This document shows, piece by piece, positions 23,382 through 32,125 of a stretch of 64,000 nt of DNA. The notes beneath the pieces were generated by a model. The model had not been told where the DNA came from and ran no database searches. It saw only the letters and a program-made list of their open reading frames with translations. This DNA is from Lawsonibacter hominis. Its GTDB lineage: Bacteria > Bacillota > Clostridia > Oscillospirales > Oscillospiraceae. The stretch lies in NCBI RefSeq assembly GCF_014287895.1, contig NZ_JACOPP010000001.1, forward strand, positions 124,001-188,000. The letters run 5' to 3'. Every line of letters starts with the position of its first letter. The first letter of the stretch is position 1. A program made the translations under genes and the position numbers.

Positions 23382-24873
23382 TGCACACACCAGCTCCTTG
23401 CTTGCGGGAGAAGAAAGCCCGCAAGAGCCCTACAGCATCCCCGTCCATCGGCCGATGCCACAGCACCTTGCTCCCCTGAATGAACAACAGGTAGGTACAG
23501 CACTTATAAATGAGCTCCGGGTCATGCGTAATCAGAAACAGGCTCTTTCCCATCTTTTTCAGACGGTTTAAGTTGTCCGATACCTCCAGCATATGACGGT
23601 AATCCAATCCGCTGGTAGGTTCGTCAAATATCAGGACCTTTTTGTCCGATGCTATTGCACTGCCAATCGCCACCCTCTGCTTTTCTCCTCCGGACAGGGA
23701 CATGGGGTGCAGTTTTGCTTTGCCCAACAGGTCAAGGCTGTTCAGTATCTCCTTGGCGCGGGCTGTGTCTGCTTTCTCGTCCTCGCCATCCATACTAAGC
23801 ATCAATTCGTCCAGTACATCTTCTGTGAATAGCTGGTGATTTACATCCTGCATGACCATATAGGAGATATGCCTGCGCTGCTTCGCGTCATAGGAGGCCC
23901 CATCCATTTCAAGCACACCTTTCGCTTTTTTATCCAGACCGCACAGGCACCGGGCGAAGGTAGATTTTCCCGCGCCGTTGTTTCCGATGATGCCGATGAT
24001 CTCCCCTTGGGGCAGGGTCAGGTCTGGAATATCCACATTGAGGGGGCCGTGCTTTTCATAGGAGAACTGGAACCCCTTGATATGTAATTGCGGAGCGGCC
24101 AGCTTGGGAGCGGCCTCCGGGGACAGGTGGAATGGGTCCAGTGCCCGCAGCCCCATTCCCTGCAATTCATCGGGCGGTAGTTTTTGAAACTCCGCCCCGG
24201 TAAATTCCCGTACAATACTTCCGTGTTTCATATAGAAAATTCGATCTGCATAGGGAACGAGATAATAAAGCCGGTGTTCCGCGACAATCACGGTCTTTTT
24301 CTCAGACTGCCAGTGCCGGATCACACCAATCAAATCTTCGATGGTGGCAATATCCAGATTGGAGGACGGTTCGTCCAATACGAAAATGTCCGGGCGGATT
24401 GCGTCAGCAGATGCACAGGCAATTTTTTGCTTTTCCCCGCCGGACAGGGCAAACAAGCTCCGGTTCAGCAGTTTTTCCAGCTTGAGGCTGTGGGCGGTTT
24501 CCTCCAGACGCTTCCGCATCTCCGGGACCGGCAGGGCCATGTTTTCACACCCAAAAACAATCTCGCTGGTGGTATCTACATTGTAGAATTGTGTCCTTGG
24601 GTTTTGGAATACAGATCCCACCCGCTGCCCGATTTGATAAAGAGGATAGTCTTTTAACTCTTTCCCGTCTAAAAGGACTTGCCCGGTCAGTTTCCCTCCG
24701 TAGTAATGAGGGATCAGACCGTTGATCAGCCGAGTCAGCGTTGTCTTGCCACATCCGGACTCTCCGCAGAACAGAATAGTTTCGCCATCCTGTATTGTTA
24801 GATTTATATGGCTCAGGTTGTTCTCGGTTTCCCCGCTCTCATAGGTAAAGGAAACATCTTTTAATTCGATCAC
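23368..24873 (-). CDS. ECF transporter double ATPase (system 2)
   Basis: A 501-residue fusion of two ABC ATPase domains. Domain 1 has Walker A GESGCGKTT, FQNPRTQF, LSGGEKQ and FVLDEPSSNLD; domain 2 (from about residue 260) has GNNGAGKST, VMQDVNHQLF, LSGGEKQ and LIFDEPTSGLD. Fused EcfA1-EcfA2 proteins are common in dedicated ECF importers. It follows the T gene by 12 bp. Its N-terminal half closely resembles the partial protein at 1-805. Confidence 0.92.
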   Translation of the reverse strand: MIELKDVSFTYESGETENNLSHINLTIQDGETILFCGESGCGKTTLTRLINGLIPHYYGGKLTGQVLLDGKELKDYPLYQIGQRVGSVFQNPRTQFYNVDTTSEIVFGCENMALPVPEMRKRLEETAHSLKLEKLLNRSLFALSGGEKQKIACASADAIRPDIFVLDEPSSNLDIATIEDLIGVIRHWQSEKKTVIVAEHRLYYLVPYADRIFYMKHGSIVREFTGAEFQKLPPDELQGMGLRALDPFHLSPEAAPKLAAPQLHIKGFQFSYEKHGPLNVDIPDLTLPQGEIIGIIGNNGAGKSTFARCLCGLDKKAKGVLEMDGASYDAKQRRHISYMVMQDVNHQLFTEDVLDELMLSMDGEDEKADTARAKEILNSLDLLGKAKLHPMSLSGGEKQRVAIGSAIASDKKVLIFDEPTSGLDYRHMLEVSDNLNRLKKMGKSLFLITHDPELIYKCCTYLLFIQGSKVLWHRPMDGDAVGLLRAFFSRKQGAGVCNASG

Positions 24874-24885
24874 AGTATCACCTCC

Positions 24886-25617
24886 TTACCACGGACTGAA
24901 AAAGTATGTGGAGAGCAGTGCGGCTCCGGCAATCAGCACCGCTAGCAGATCCCAGCCAGTAAAACCGACCTTTGTGATATTGGTGCGCCGGACCGGGTTA
25001 TCCAGGCCGCGGGTCAGGGCCGCCGCGGAGAGATCATCCCCAATTTTGACCACCGAGATCATCAGGGGAATAAAACGGTATTCAATCAGGGCAGCGGGGT
25101 TTTGCCAGAATTTCTTTGTCCCGAACTGGACCTCCCGCATCCGCATGGCGTCCTTGATGGCGGCCGACTCCTCCTGCATGGTAGGGATAAAGCGAAACAG
25201 GACGGAGAGCGGAATGGTGATCTGCCGCCCAATGTGCATCCGGCCCAGTGCGGTAATGCACTCGCTGGCCGTGGTGGATTTGATGATGTAGGCCCCCATC
25301 ATAAAGGCCGGAAACAGTCGCAGGACCAGTCCCACCAACAGGACTACCAGCATATTGACGATCATGGGAAACTGGACGGAGTTCTGGATGGCCTGCACAA
25401 ACAGCCCTGCTGCGAACAGACAGAAGAACACTGTTGCTGTCTTATACTGTCGGTTAGTCAAGAACAGGACAAAGGGAATCATCGCCACCGCGATCATAAA
25501 GGCGGTGTGGCTGTATAGAAATTCTGCGGTAGCGACAACGGCCATCAGCAACAGCTTGGTTCGTGGGTCCAAGCAAAAGCCTGTTCTATTTTCAACAACC
25601 GCTTGAAGCTGCTCCAT
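24886..25617 (-). CDS. ECF transporter transmembrane T component (system 2)
   Basis: A 243-residue membrane protein with about five to six helices and the EcfT coupling signatures AMRMREVQFG and AALTRGLDNP in its C-terminal half. The ATG overlaps the stop codon of the S gene by one base (TAATG). It is paralogous to the T component at 799-1494, including the shared RMHIG/RKIHF PQRLIV-like helix. Confidence 0.88.
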   Translation of the reverse strand: MEQLQAVVENRTGFCLDPRTKLLLMAVVATAEFLYSHTAFMIAVAMIPFVLFLTNRQYKTATVFFCLFAAGLFVQAIQNSVQFPMIVNMLVVLLVGLVLRLFPAFMMGAYIIKSTTASECITALGRMHIGRQITIPLSVLFRFIPTMQEESAAIKDAMRMREVQFGTKKFWQNPAALIEYRFIPLMISVVKIGDDLSAAALTRGLDNPVRRTNITKVGFTGWDLLAVLIAGAALLSTYFFSPW

Positions 25618-26204
25618 TACACAATTCCAGCTCTCTCAAAGTGTTTTTTCAGCATTTTATGGCCCAGCAGTGCGCCCAGAATACCACCCACAAACAGCAG
25701 TGCAAGGCCCACATACAGCATCCAGGAAGGCATCAGGGATTGCAAGGTGTTTGCGTACTGATCACCCATGGAGGTGTGGATGTTTTCCCAATACGCTTCG
25801 CCGGCAAACCAGAGGTTGGCGGGGCAGCCCATGATACCGAGACAAAAGCAGGCATAGCTCAGAACAGTGACCTTGAATTTCTGATAGCCTCCGATTTTAA
25901 GTACCACATCGCTTAGAATGCCGCCGAGCACCCAGCCGAGAAGGCCGATCCAACCGTAGCCGATCAGATAGAAGAAGATGCCGCCGATAATACCTGTGAT
26001 AGTCAGCATACCAAACTTCTGAATCTTGGTATAGTAAAGCATCATAGGAATGCCGCAGACAATGGGCCAAATTATGAACAGGAACGGGTAGACCACAGGC
26101 AGTGCGGTAAGCAGACCGACAACAAAGAAAATAACGAGGGTCATGGCTGTGTAAATGCCGACCTTGATGAGATCTTTACCTGTGAGTTTCTTTGTGTTTT
26201 CCAT
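25617..26204 (-). CDS. ECF transporter S component, MptD type (system 2)
   Basis: A 195-residue integral membrane protein with six hydrophobic segments. It starts MENTKKLTGKDLIKVGIYTA and ends LKKHFERAGIV, both matching the S component at 1496-2095, so the two ECF systems are paralogous. First gene of the S-T-A-DtxR-winged-helix operon, with box 9 about 85 bp upstream. Haem or another iron-containing ligand is the contextual guess. Confidence 0.87.
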   Translation of the reverse strand: MENTKKLTGKDLIKVGIYTAMTLVIFFVVGLLTALPVVYPFLFIIWPIVCGIPMMLYYTKIQKFGMLTITGIIGGIFFYLIGYGWIGLLGWVLGGILSDVVLKIGGYQKFKVTVLSYACFCLGIMGCPANLWFAGEAYWENIHTSMGDQYANTLQSLMPSWMLYVGLALLFVGGILGALLGHKMLKKHFERAGIV

Positions 26205-26288
26205 TTTTGAATATTTCCTTTCTGAAAAAATTAAGTGTTGAAATACCTTGTGCGAATGAGACGCTGCGGTTTCACCTCCACATCATTT

Positions 26289-26306
26289 GGTTAGTATATG
26301 CTAACT
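26289..26306. promoter_or_regulatory. Palindromic box 9, upstream of ECF operon 2
   Basis: GGTTAGTATATGCTAACT. Read leftward the core contains CATATACT, so a TATACT -10 would be embedded in the box, as at box 1 before the other ECF operon. Confidence 0.8.
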
Positions 26307-26327
26307 ATTGTGCAAAAATTTTGGGGA

Positions 26328-26945
26328 TCAGATCCCCAAAACTGTCTGCCATCCGGAGTTGAAAAAAGAGGCAAGCGTGTGAACATATCTCAGTGCGGCC
26401 TCCTTTGGGAAGTTGTGCATGACCACTTCAGCCAGGGATGCAAAATACGCATGGAGCAGAATATGCCACTCCTCTTCCGCCAATTCGCGGACCTGGATGC
26501 CCCGAGATTTCAGTTCCGCAAAGAACTTCAGTGTGACCCGGGTTTCCAGACAGACAACATCATCCAAAAAGGAGGAATACCGCGTGCCCTCCGCCCGCAT
26601 GAGAAGCAGACGGAACACATCAAAATGTTCATAGATGTATTCAATAATGACCGACAGCGTTTCCTCCGACAGTTTCCAGAGGGATTTTAAGTCGTCCGTC
26701 TTTGCCAGTTCTATGTGCTCATTTACCGACGCCTCATAGATGGCCTTGACCTCCTGGACAACAGGCTCCACCAGCGCGCCGAACAGAGCTTCCTTATCGT
26801 CAAAGTGGTTATAAAAAGCTCCGTTAGTCACATGGGCGTCCTTGCAGATCTCCCGGATGCTGGCCCGCTCAAAGCCATATTCCAAGAAGTGCTTTTGGGC
26901 GCAGAGCAAAAGATTTTCATGGGTCTGCTGAAAGTCTCTTGACAT
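26328..26945 (-). CDS. TetR-family regulator of ABC pair 3
   Basis: A 205-residue protein with the N-terminal helix-turn-helix FERASIREICKDAHVTNGAFYNHFDDKEALFGAL and a helical ligand domain (EYIYEHFDVFRLLLMRAEGTRYSSFLDDVV) that resembles the TetR of pair 1 (DYIYEHLPEFELLLRRAAGTEYAHYIDELV). The ATG at 26945 follows GGAGGGATGG. It is divergent from ABC pair 3, with an inverted repeat between them. Confidence 0.9.
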   Translation of the reverse strand: MSRDFQQTHENLLLCAQKHFLEYGFERASIREICKDAHVTNGAFYNHFDDKEALFGALVEPVVQEVKAIYEASVNEHIELAKTDDLKSLWKLSEETLSVIIEYIYEHFDVFRLLLMRAEGTRYSSFLDDVVCLETRVTLKFFAELKSRGIQVRELAEEEWHILLHAYFASLAEVVMHNFPKEAALRYVHTLASFFNSGWQTVLGI

Positions 26946-26970
26946 TCGCCATCCCTCCGTCCTATACTAA

Positions 26971-26998
26971 AATTACACTGTAATATTACGATGTAATT
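26971..26998. promoter_or_regulatory. Probable TetR operator (regulator 3)
   Basis: AATTACA (26971-26977) and TGTAATT (26992-26998) are inverted, with inner TGTAATATTACG symmetry. It lies in the divergent region and could control both directions. No RGTTAG-type palindrome is present here, unlike pairs 1 and 2. Confidence 0.65.
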
Positions 26999-27070
26999 CA
27001 AATTTTAGCACAGGGTACTTGAAATTGCAATACCCTCCTTGTATTTTTTGTGCCTGAAAGGAGGCTGGTT

Positions 27071-28822
27071 ATGAAGTCGAAAGAACCGGGAACGATTCGG
27101 CAGCTATTCGCTTTCGTGGGAGAGAGCAACGGTAAAATGCGCCTCTCCATCTTCCTGGCTGTCTTGGGAGAACTGTTTGGCATGGGGCCATTTCTAATGG
27201 TGGCTGTCCTCGCGGACGCCTTGTACCAGGGGACTGCAACGCCCACGCTGGTATTGTTTCTCTGTGGAGGCGCCGCAGTTTGCCAGATCATAAAAATGCT
27301 GCTTACCTGGCGGTCCTCCCTGATGTCCCACAAAACTTCTTTTACCATACTAAAAAATATCCGGGAGGCTATTACCGACCGGATGGCGAAGGTCCCCATG
27401 GGCATCATGCTGGAAACACCCACAGGGGCTTTCAAGAATCTGATCGTGGACAATGTGGCAAAGTTGGAGGATTCCATGGCCCATTTCATGCCGGAACTGC
27501 CCTCCAACATCGCTGCGCCCCTATGCAGTATTCTTCTGATCTTCCTGCTGGACTGGCGGATGGGGCTGGCCGCACTGGTGACAATTCCGCTGGGCACCCT
27601 CTTTTTTGCCGCCATGATGCGGGGATATGGGCCCCGCATGGAGAACTACATGCGATCTGCCAACGAGATGAACAGTACTCTGGTGGAGTATGTCAACGGC
27701 ATTCAGGTCATCAAGGCGTTCAACCGGTCTGCAGCTTCCTATGGAAAGTATGCCGATTCTGTCCGCTATTTCCACGATTCCACCATGGCATGGTGGAGCC
27801 AGTGCTGGCTTTGGAACGCGGCGGCCCGGGCGGTCCTCCCTTCTACGCTTCTGGGGACCCTTCCAGTGGGAGCGTGGCTCTACATGGAGGGAAGTCTTTC
27901 TCTCCCTGTCTTTCTGGTGGCCTTGGTGGTGCCTCTGGGGTTTATTGCGCCGCTGATGAAGGTCTCCGAGGCTATGGAGCAGGTCAGCATGATCAAGGGC
28001 AACCTAGAACAGGTCACCACTTTTTTGAAAACCCCGGAGCTTGTCCGCCCCACAGAGCCTGCGGAGCTTGGGGATCGGTGCTATCAATTTGAGGATGTCC
28101 ATTTTGCTTACAATGAATCCGAAGTTCTCCACGGTATCTCATTCCAGACACAGCCCGGTACCATGACCGCCATTGTTGGGGCATCCGGCTCCGGGAAGTC
28201 TACGATTGCCAAGCTGATGGCCGGCTTTTGGGATGTAACCTCCGGTACAGTACGCTTTGGCGGGCAGGATATTCGCAACATTCCGTTTGGACAACTCATG
28301 GATGAAATCAGCTATGTAGCCCAGGACAATTTTCTCTTTGACAAATCCATTCGGGAAAACATCCGCATGGGAATCCCTGATGCCAGCGACGGGGAAGTAG
28401 AGGCTGCAGCCAAGGCTGCCAACTGCCACGACTTTATCATGCAGTTAGAGCAGGGCTATGATACCATGGCTGGCGATGCCGGGGACCGTCTCTCCGGCGG
28501 AGAACGGCAGCGCATCACCATTGCGCGGGCCATACTCAAGCAGGCGTCCGTCATCATTTTGGACGAGGCGACCGCCTATGCCGACCCCGAGAACGAGGCG
28601 CTGATCCAGCAGGCTATCAGCAAGCTGGTGGCGGGAAAGTCTCTGATTGTCGTGGCCCACCGGCTGAATACGATACGCAATGCCGACCAGATATTGGTTG
28701 TTGCCAATGGAGAGATTGTGGGCCGGGGCATCCAGAAGGAGCTTCTGCAGAACTGTCCCCTTTACCGAAAGATGTGGCAAGACTACGCCGGCTCTATAGA
28801 AGGAGGCACAGAAGATGTTTGA
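27071..28822 (+). CDS. ABC half-transporter, first subunit of pair 3
   Basis: A 583-residue membrane-ATPase fusion with Walker A GASGSGKST, VAQDNFLF, LSGGERQ, VIILDEAT and VAHRLNT. The segment NSTLVEYVNGIQVIKAFN matches the first subunits of pairs 1 and 2. The ATG at 27071 follows AAAGGAGG. It overlaps its partner by 8 bp. Regulated by the divergent TetR, apparently without a palindromic metal box, so it may respond to substrate only. Confidence 0.88.
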   Translation: MKSKEPGTIRQLFAFVGESNGKMRLSIFLAVLGELFGMGPFLMVAVLADALYQGTATPTLVLFLCGGAAVCQIIKMLLTWRSSLMSHKTSFTILKNIREAITDRMAKVPMGIMLETPTGAFKNLIVDNVAKLEDSMAHFMPELPSNIAAPLCSILLIFLLDWRMGLAALVTIPLGTLFFAAMMRGYGPRMENYMRSANEMNSTLVEYVNGIQVIKAFNRSAASYGKYADSVRYFHDSTMAWWSQCWLWNAAARAVLPSTLLGTLPVGAWLYMEGSLSLPVFLVALVVPLGFIAPLMKVSEAMEQVSMIKGNLEQVTTFLKTPELVRPTEPAELGDRCYQFEDVHFAYNESEVLHGISFQTQPGTMTAIVGASGSGKSTIAKLMAGFWDVTSGTVRFGGQDIRNIPFGQLMDEISYVAQDNFLFDKSIRENIRMGIPDASDGEVEAAAKAANCHDFIMQLEQGYDTMAGDAGDRLSGGERQRITIARAILKQASVIILDEATAYADPENEALIQQAISKLVAGKSLIVVAHRLNTIRNADQILVVANGEIVGRGIQKELLQNCPLYRKMWQDYAGSIEGGTEDV

Positions 28823-30539
28823 AATGATTCGCCGTGTCTTTAAGATTGCAGGAAATAGCCGGGGAAAGATTGTTGCAGGCATCGTCTACAACATTCTGAA
28901 ATCGTTCTTCAACGGTTTTATGATGTTCGGTGTATTCTGGATTTTGCTCCATTTGGATGGACTCTCTCCGGTCGTCATCGGGCAGTCTTTTGGCGTAATT
29001 ATGTGTAGTGTACTGGGCCGCTTCTTTTTCCAGTGGATGTATGATCGTACCATGAGCGGGTCTGGCTATGACATTTTCCGGGATTACCGTCTGGAGATTG
29101 GGGATCGGCTGAAGCAGGCACCCATGGGATATTTCTCAGAACAAAATCTGGGCACCATTCAGGCCATGCTCACCACTACGATTTCCGACCTGGAGGGGTA
29201 CTCCATGTTGGCTATTGAGCAGATGACCAGCGGTGTGGCTATGGCTGTACTGATGTCCGTGATGATGTTCCTTTTTAGCCCGGTAATTGCGGGATTGAGC
29301 CTTGTGGGGCTGGCACTTGGGATGCTGGTCCTGCGTTGGGTGAGGCTTCGCGCCGCCCAATATGCTCCCATTTACCAGGAGGCACAGGAGCATCTGGTCG
29401 GTAAGGTGATGGAATACATACGGGGTATTTCGGTGTTGCGTTCTTTCTCTAAAGGTGAAGAAGGACAGCGGGAAGTCCGCGCTGCGTTTCAGAAAAAATG
29501 GGACGCGGACTACGGCCAGGAAAAGGCTACGGCTGGCGTCCTCCGTTTCTATGGATTGACCTTTAAGCTCATGAGCTGTGTGCTGATTGCGGCGGCGGCT
29601 CTGCTGTATCTGGCGGGGCAGATCAGCCTGCCTTATTGCCTGACTTTCTTGTTCTGCGCTTTCACAGTCTATTCCGACTTAGAGACGATGGGCAACAGTG
29701 CCTTTCTGAGCAAGAAGATCAATACGGAATTGGATCGGCTGGAGGAGGTCACCGACATTCCAAAGATGGATACCAACTCGGAGAAACTGGTTGTGTCCCA
29801 CTATGATATTTCTCTGGAACATATCTCATTTGGCTATGGGGACCGCCGGGTGATTCATGACATTTCGCTGGAAATCCCGGAGCACACCACCTGTGCGATT
29901 GTGGGTCCCTCCGGCAGCGGCAAGACCACACTCTGCAATCTAATCGCCCGCTTTTGGGATGTGCAGGAGGGGATAGTACGAATTGGCGGGAAAAATGTGA
30001 GAAACTATACCGCAGACAGTGTGCTGGAACACATCAGCATGGTCTTTCAGAATGTATATCTCTTTCATGATTCTGTGGAAAATAACATCCGGTTTGGACG
30101 GTCAGAAGCTACCCATGAGGAGGTGGTAGCGGCCGCAAAACGAGCCTGTTGTCACGACTTTATTTTGACCCTTCCAGATGGGTACGATACGATTATCGGG
30201 GAAGGTGGCTCCACCTTCTCAGGAGGTGAAAAGCAACGCATTTCCATAGCCAGAGCTATTTTGAAAGATGCGCCTATCATCATTCTGGATGAAGCCACCT
30301 CCAGCGTCGACCCGGAGAATGAGCAAGCCCTCTTGTCCGCAATTCAGGAGCTGACAAAGGATAAGACTCTAATTTCTATCGCTCACCGCCTGAGTACCGT
30401 TCGGAATGCTGACCAGATTATTGTAATAGACCATGGACGGATTATTCAAAGAGGAACACACGAGGAATTATTGTCAATAGACGGAATGTATCGAAGATTT
30501 TTATCTCTGCGCACAGAAGCTGCTGGATGGCATCTATAA
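28815..30539 (+). CDS. ABC half-transporter, second subunit of pair 3
   Basis: A 574-residue partner of the preceding protein with Walker A GPSGSGKTT, VFQNVYLF, SGGEKQ (in STFSGGEKQ), IIILDEAT and IAHRLST. The signature begins FSGGE rather than LSGGE, a mild variation. PMGYFSEQNLGTI aligns with second subunits of the other pairs. A strong terminator follows. Confidence 0.88.
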   Translation: MFEMIRRVFKIAGNSRGKIVAGIVYNILKSFFNGFMMFGVFWILLHLDGLSPVVIGQSFGVIMCSVLGRFFFQWMYDRTMSGSGYDIFRDYRLEIGDRLKQAPMGYFSEQNLGTIQAMLTTTISDLEGYSMLAIEQMTSGVAMAVLMSVMMFLFSPVIAGLSLVGLALGMLVLRWVRLRAAQYAPIYQEAQEHLVGKVMEYIRGISVLRSFSKGEEGQREVRAAFQKKWDADYGQEKATAGVLRFYGLTFKLMSCVLIAAAALLYLAGQISLPYCLTFLFCAFTVYSDLETMGNSAFLSKKINTELDRLEEVTDIPKMDTNSEKLVVSHYDISLEHISFGYGDRRVIHDISLEIPEHTTCAIVGPSGSGKTTLCNLIARFWDVQEGIVRIGGKNVRNYTADSVLEHISMVFQNVYLFHDSVENNIRFGRSEATHEEVVAAAKRACCHDFILTLPDGYDTIIGEGGSTFSGGEKQRISIARAILKDAPIIILDEATSSVDPENEQALLSAIQELTKDKTLISIAHRLSTVRNADQIIVIDHGRIIQRGTHEELLSIDGMYRRFLSLRTEAAGWHL

Positions 30540-30557
30540 TGGATAGCACACTATAAA

Positions 30558-30600
30558 GGATGGCTGTGGTGGTCTTAGTTCCACCACAGCCATCCTTTTT
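30558..30600 (+). terminator. Terminator after ABC pair 3
   Basis: Perfect 15-bp stem GGATGGCTGTGGTGG / CCACCACAGCCATCC with an 8-base loop and five T. Confidence 0.92.
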
Positions 30601-30643
30601 ACTTCTTATAGTAATAGTCATATCTATTTGCGATATACTTTTA

Positions 30644-31183
30644 TTAACCTATTCTACTAATTTTCCCCGTATTTGGATGAATCAGCACAAGCGGCAGTCT
30701 GCGGGTCTTTGCAATCCGCATTGCTACCCGTATGCTACCCGCTCCCTGCGGATCATTATTATACACTGCCACCAAGCAGTCGGCGCATTGCACCATGTAA
30801 ACTGTGCGCTCTTTATACCCCTGCGCTCCCACTCCCCTGCTACCCATTACAAATTGGTCGCAGTTCTCCTTTAGGCGATGCAACCTTTCACGACTTTTGG
30901 GGTCCCATCGTTCGTCATGACCTGGAAAGGGATACACAAGCACAATTTTCAATTCCGGGCATTCTTCCTGCCATCGCATTTCCAACAGGATCTCACCGGC
31001 CCATAGATCGACACCAAGTGCTCCACCGACATAGTACCGACGTACTCCACGCCGATACAGTTCCATAAAAACATCATGCAACCGCTTCTTCAGACGCTTG
31101 CACGAAGTCATATATTCTTGATATTTGAATTTAAACTGCGTAGGCCGTTGACTAACAACAGCACACGAATAAAACTTGTCCAT
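30644..31183 (-). CDS. SLOG-family (DUF1273-like) protein 2
   Basis: About 179 residues beginning MDKFYSCAVVSQRPTQFKFK. It contains YYVGGALGVDLWAGEILLEMR, LVYPFPGHDERWDPKSRERL, and ADCLVAVYNNDPQGAGSIRVAMRIA, the ordered motifs of DUF1273/YoqJ-like SLOG proteins (GGALGVD ligand loop, acidic strand, GGT/S-type loop). The ATG at 31183 follows AAGGAGGAGATGAG; the longer frame has no such site. It is divergent from an XRE gene, repeating the layout of 5.7-6.6 kb. Function unknown, perhaps nucleotide-ligand sensing for the mobile element. Confidence 0.78.
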   Translation of the reverse strand: MDKFYSCAVVSQRPTQFKFKYQEYMTSCKRLKKRLHDVFMELYRRGVRRYYVGGALGVDLWAGEILLEMRWQEECPELKIVLVYPFPGHDERWDPKSRERLHRLKENCDQFVMGSRGVGAQGYKERTVYMVQCADCLVAVYNNDPQGAGSIRVAMRIAKTRRLPLVLIHPNTGKISRIG

Positions 31184-31232
31184 CTCATCTCCTCCTTTTT
31201 CAATAGTACAGTAATATAGCTCATTATACCTG

Positions 31233-31284
31233 CTATGGCTGAATAAGTTCAACTATGGCCGCTTAATTTTTTGTGTTATGGCGG
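31233..31284. repeat. Three spaced TATGGC repeats in the SLOG2/XRE2 region
   Basis: CTATGGCTG (31233), CTATGGCCG (31253) and TTATGGCGG (about 31275) recur every 20-23 bases in the divergent promoter region. Likely operator half-sites for the XRE protein. Confidence 0.45.
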
Positions 31285-31316
31285 ATAAAATATAGCTATA
31301 GCATGGAGGGCTGCCA

Positions 31317-31652
31317 ATGGGTGAATTATTAAAAGAGATGGGCCAGCGAATGCTGGATCGCCGCAAACAACTGAGATTAACACAAGAAACTCTGGCTAAA
31401 ATGGCACATGTAACCCCGCAAACTATTTCAACTGCCGAACTGGGAACAAAAGCCATGCGGCCTGAAACTATACTGAATGTCTGTGAAGCATTGGACATCA
31501 GCACAGACTACTTACTGCGCGGTCGGGTCATAGAAGACGATGCACGCCTGCTTCATCAAAAGATTTCTTCATTGACACCCAGCCAGTACCGCCATCTGGA
31601 AGATATTATTGACAGTTATATTGCTGCCATTCAAGAACAGAAAGAGGTATAG
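31317..31652 (+). CDS. XRE-family transcriptional regulator 2
   Basis: A 111-residue protein. An N-terminal Cro/CI helix-turn-helix (RRKQLRLTQETLAKMAHVTPQTISTAELGTKAMRPETIL) is followed by a short helical tail (ISSLTPSQYRHLEDIIDSYIAAI), probably for dimerisation. GGAGGG precedes the ATG. Divergent from SLOG2. It probably controls the junction of the mobile-element core and the metal island. Confidence 0.85.
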   Translation: MGELLKEMGQRMLDRRKQLRLTQETLAKMAHVTPQTISTAELGTKAMRPETILNVCEALDISTDYLLRGRVIEDDARLLHQKISSLTPSQYRHLEDIIDSYIAAIQEQKEV

Positions 31653-31686
31653 GATGAGGCTTTATCTGTCTCCCCTATACCTCTTT
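31641..31686. terminator. Bidirectional terminator between XRE2 and parR
   Basis: Thirteen-base arms AAAGAGGTATAGG and CCTATACCTCTTT around a 20-base loop, with T-rich sequence after it. It overlaps the last codons of the XRE gene. Confidence 0.75.
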
Positions 31687-31691
31687 CTTTA

Positions 31692-32120
31692 TTATCTACG
31701 GAATGCAGCCATTGTACTGGCTATCAGGTAGCGGGTCACATCATCAATCTCCGGCGCTTCTCCCACTTCCGGTATATACTCTGGCTTCTGCGCCTGTACA
31801 TTGGATGTCGAAGCCGCTTTCCCTTCTTCCATTCGGCAGATGCCCGAGGCAGGAGCAGGCTTTTCGGTTTGTCCTGTCTCTTGCCGCATGATCTCATGTA
31901 CAATGGCTTCGATGGCGGCTCTGTCAATGACCGGAGCCATCGCTTTCAAAGGCTGTGGGTCATCTGCAAAATTCGCATTATAGTATGTGATTGCGTTGGC
32001 AATATACTGGGATTTGCTATGAGGAGGCTGAAGTTCCAACAGTTCAACGGCAGCCCGCTGTACGGGGTCGCCAATATTGAACCGCAGAGAAAATCGCCCC
32101 CGTTCCTTTTTGGCCGCCAT
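31692..32120 (-). CDS. parR: ParR-like centromere-binding protein
   Basis: A 142-residue protein whose N-terminal 50 residues (RGRFSLRFNIGDPVQRAAVELLELQPPHSKSQYIANAITYY) form a ribbon-helix-helix-like DNA-binding domain of the ParR type, followed by a flexible acidic tail. It sits directly downstream of the actin-like parM with overlapping codons, the normal parMR order. It would bind a centromere site and attach element DNA to ParM filaments. The ATG at 32120 has AGGTGAT upstream; 32126 is possible. Confidence 0.75.
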   Translation of the reverse strand: MAAKKERGRFSLRFNIGDPVQRAAVELLELQPPHSKSQYIANAITYYNANFADDPQPLKAMAPVIDRAAIEAIVHEIMRQETGQTEKPAPASGICRMEEGKAASTSNVQAQKPEYIPEVGEAPEIDDVTRYLIASTMAAFRR

Positions 32121-32125
32121 ACCCA

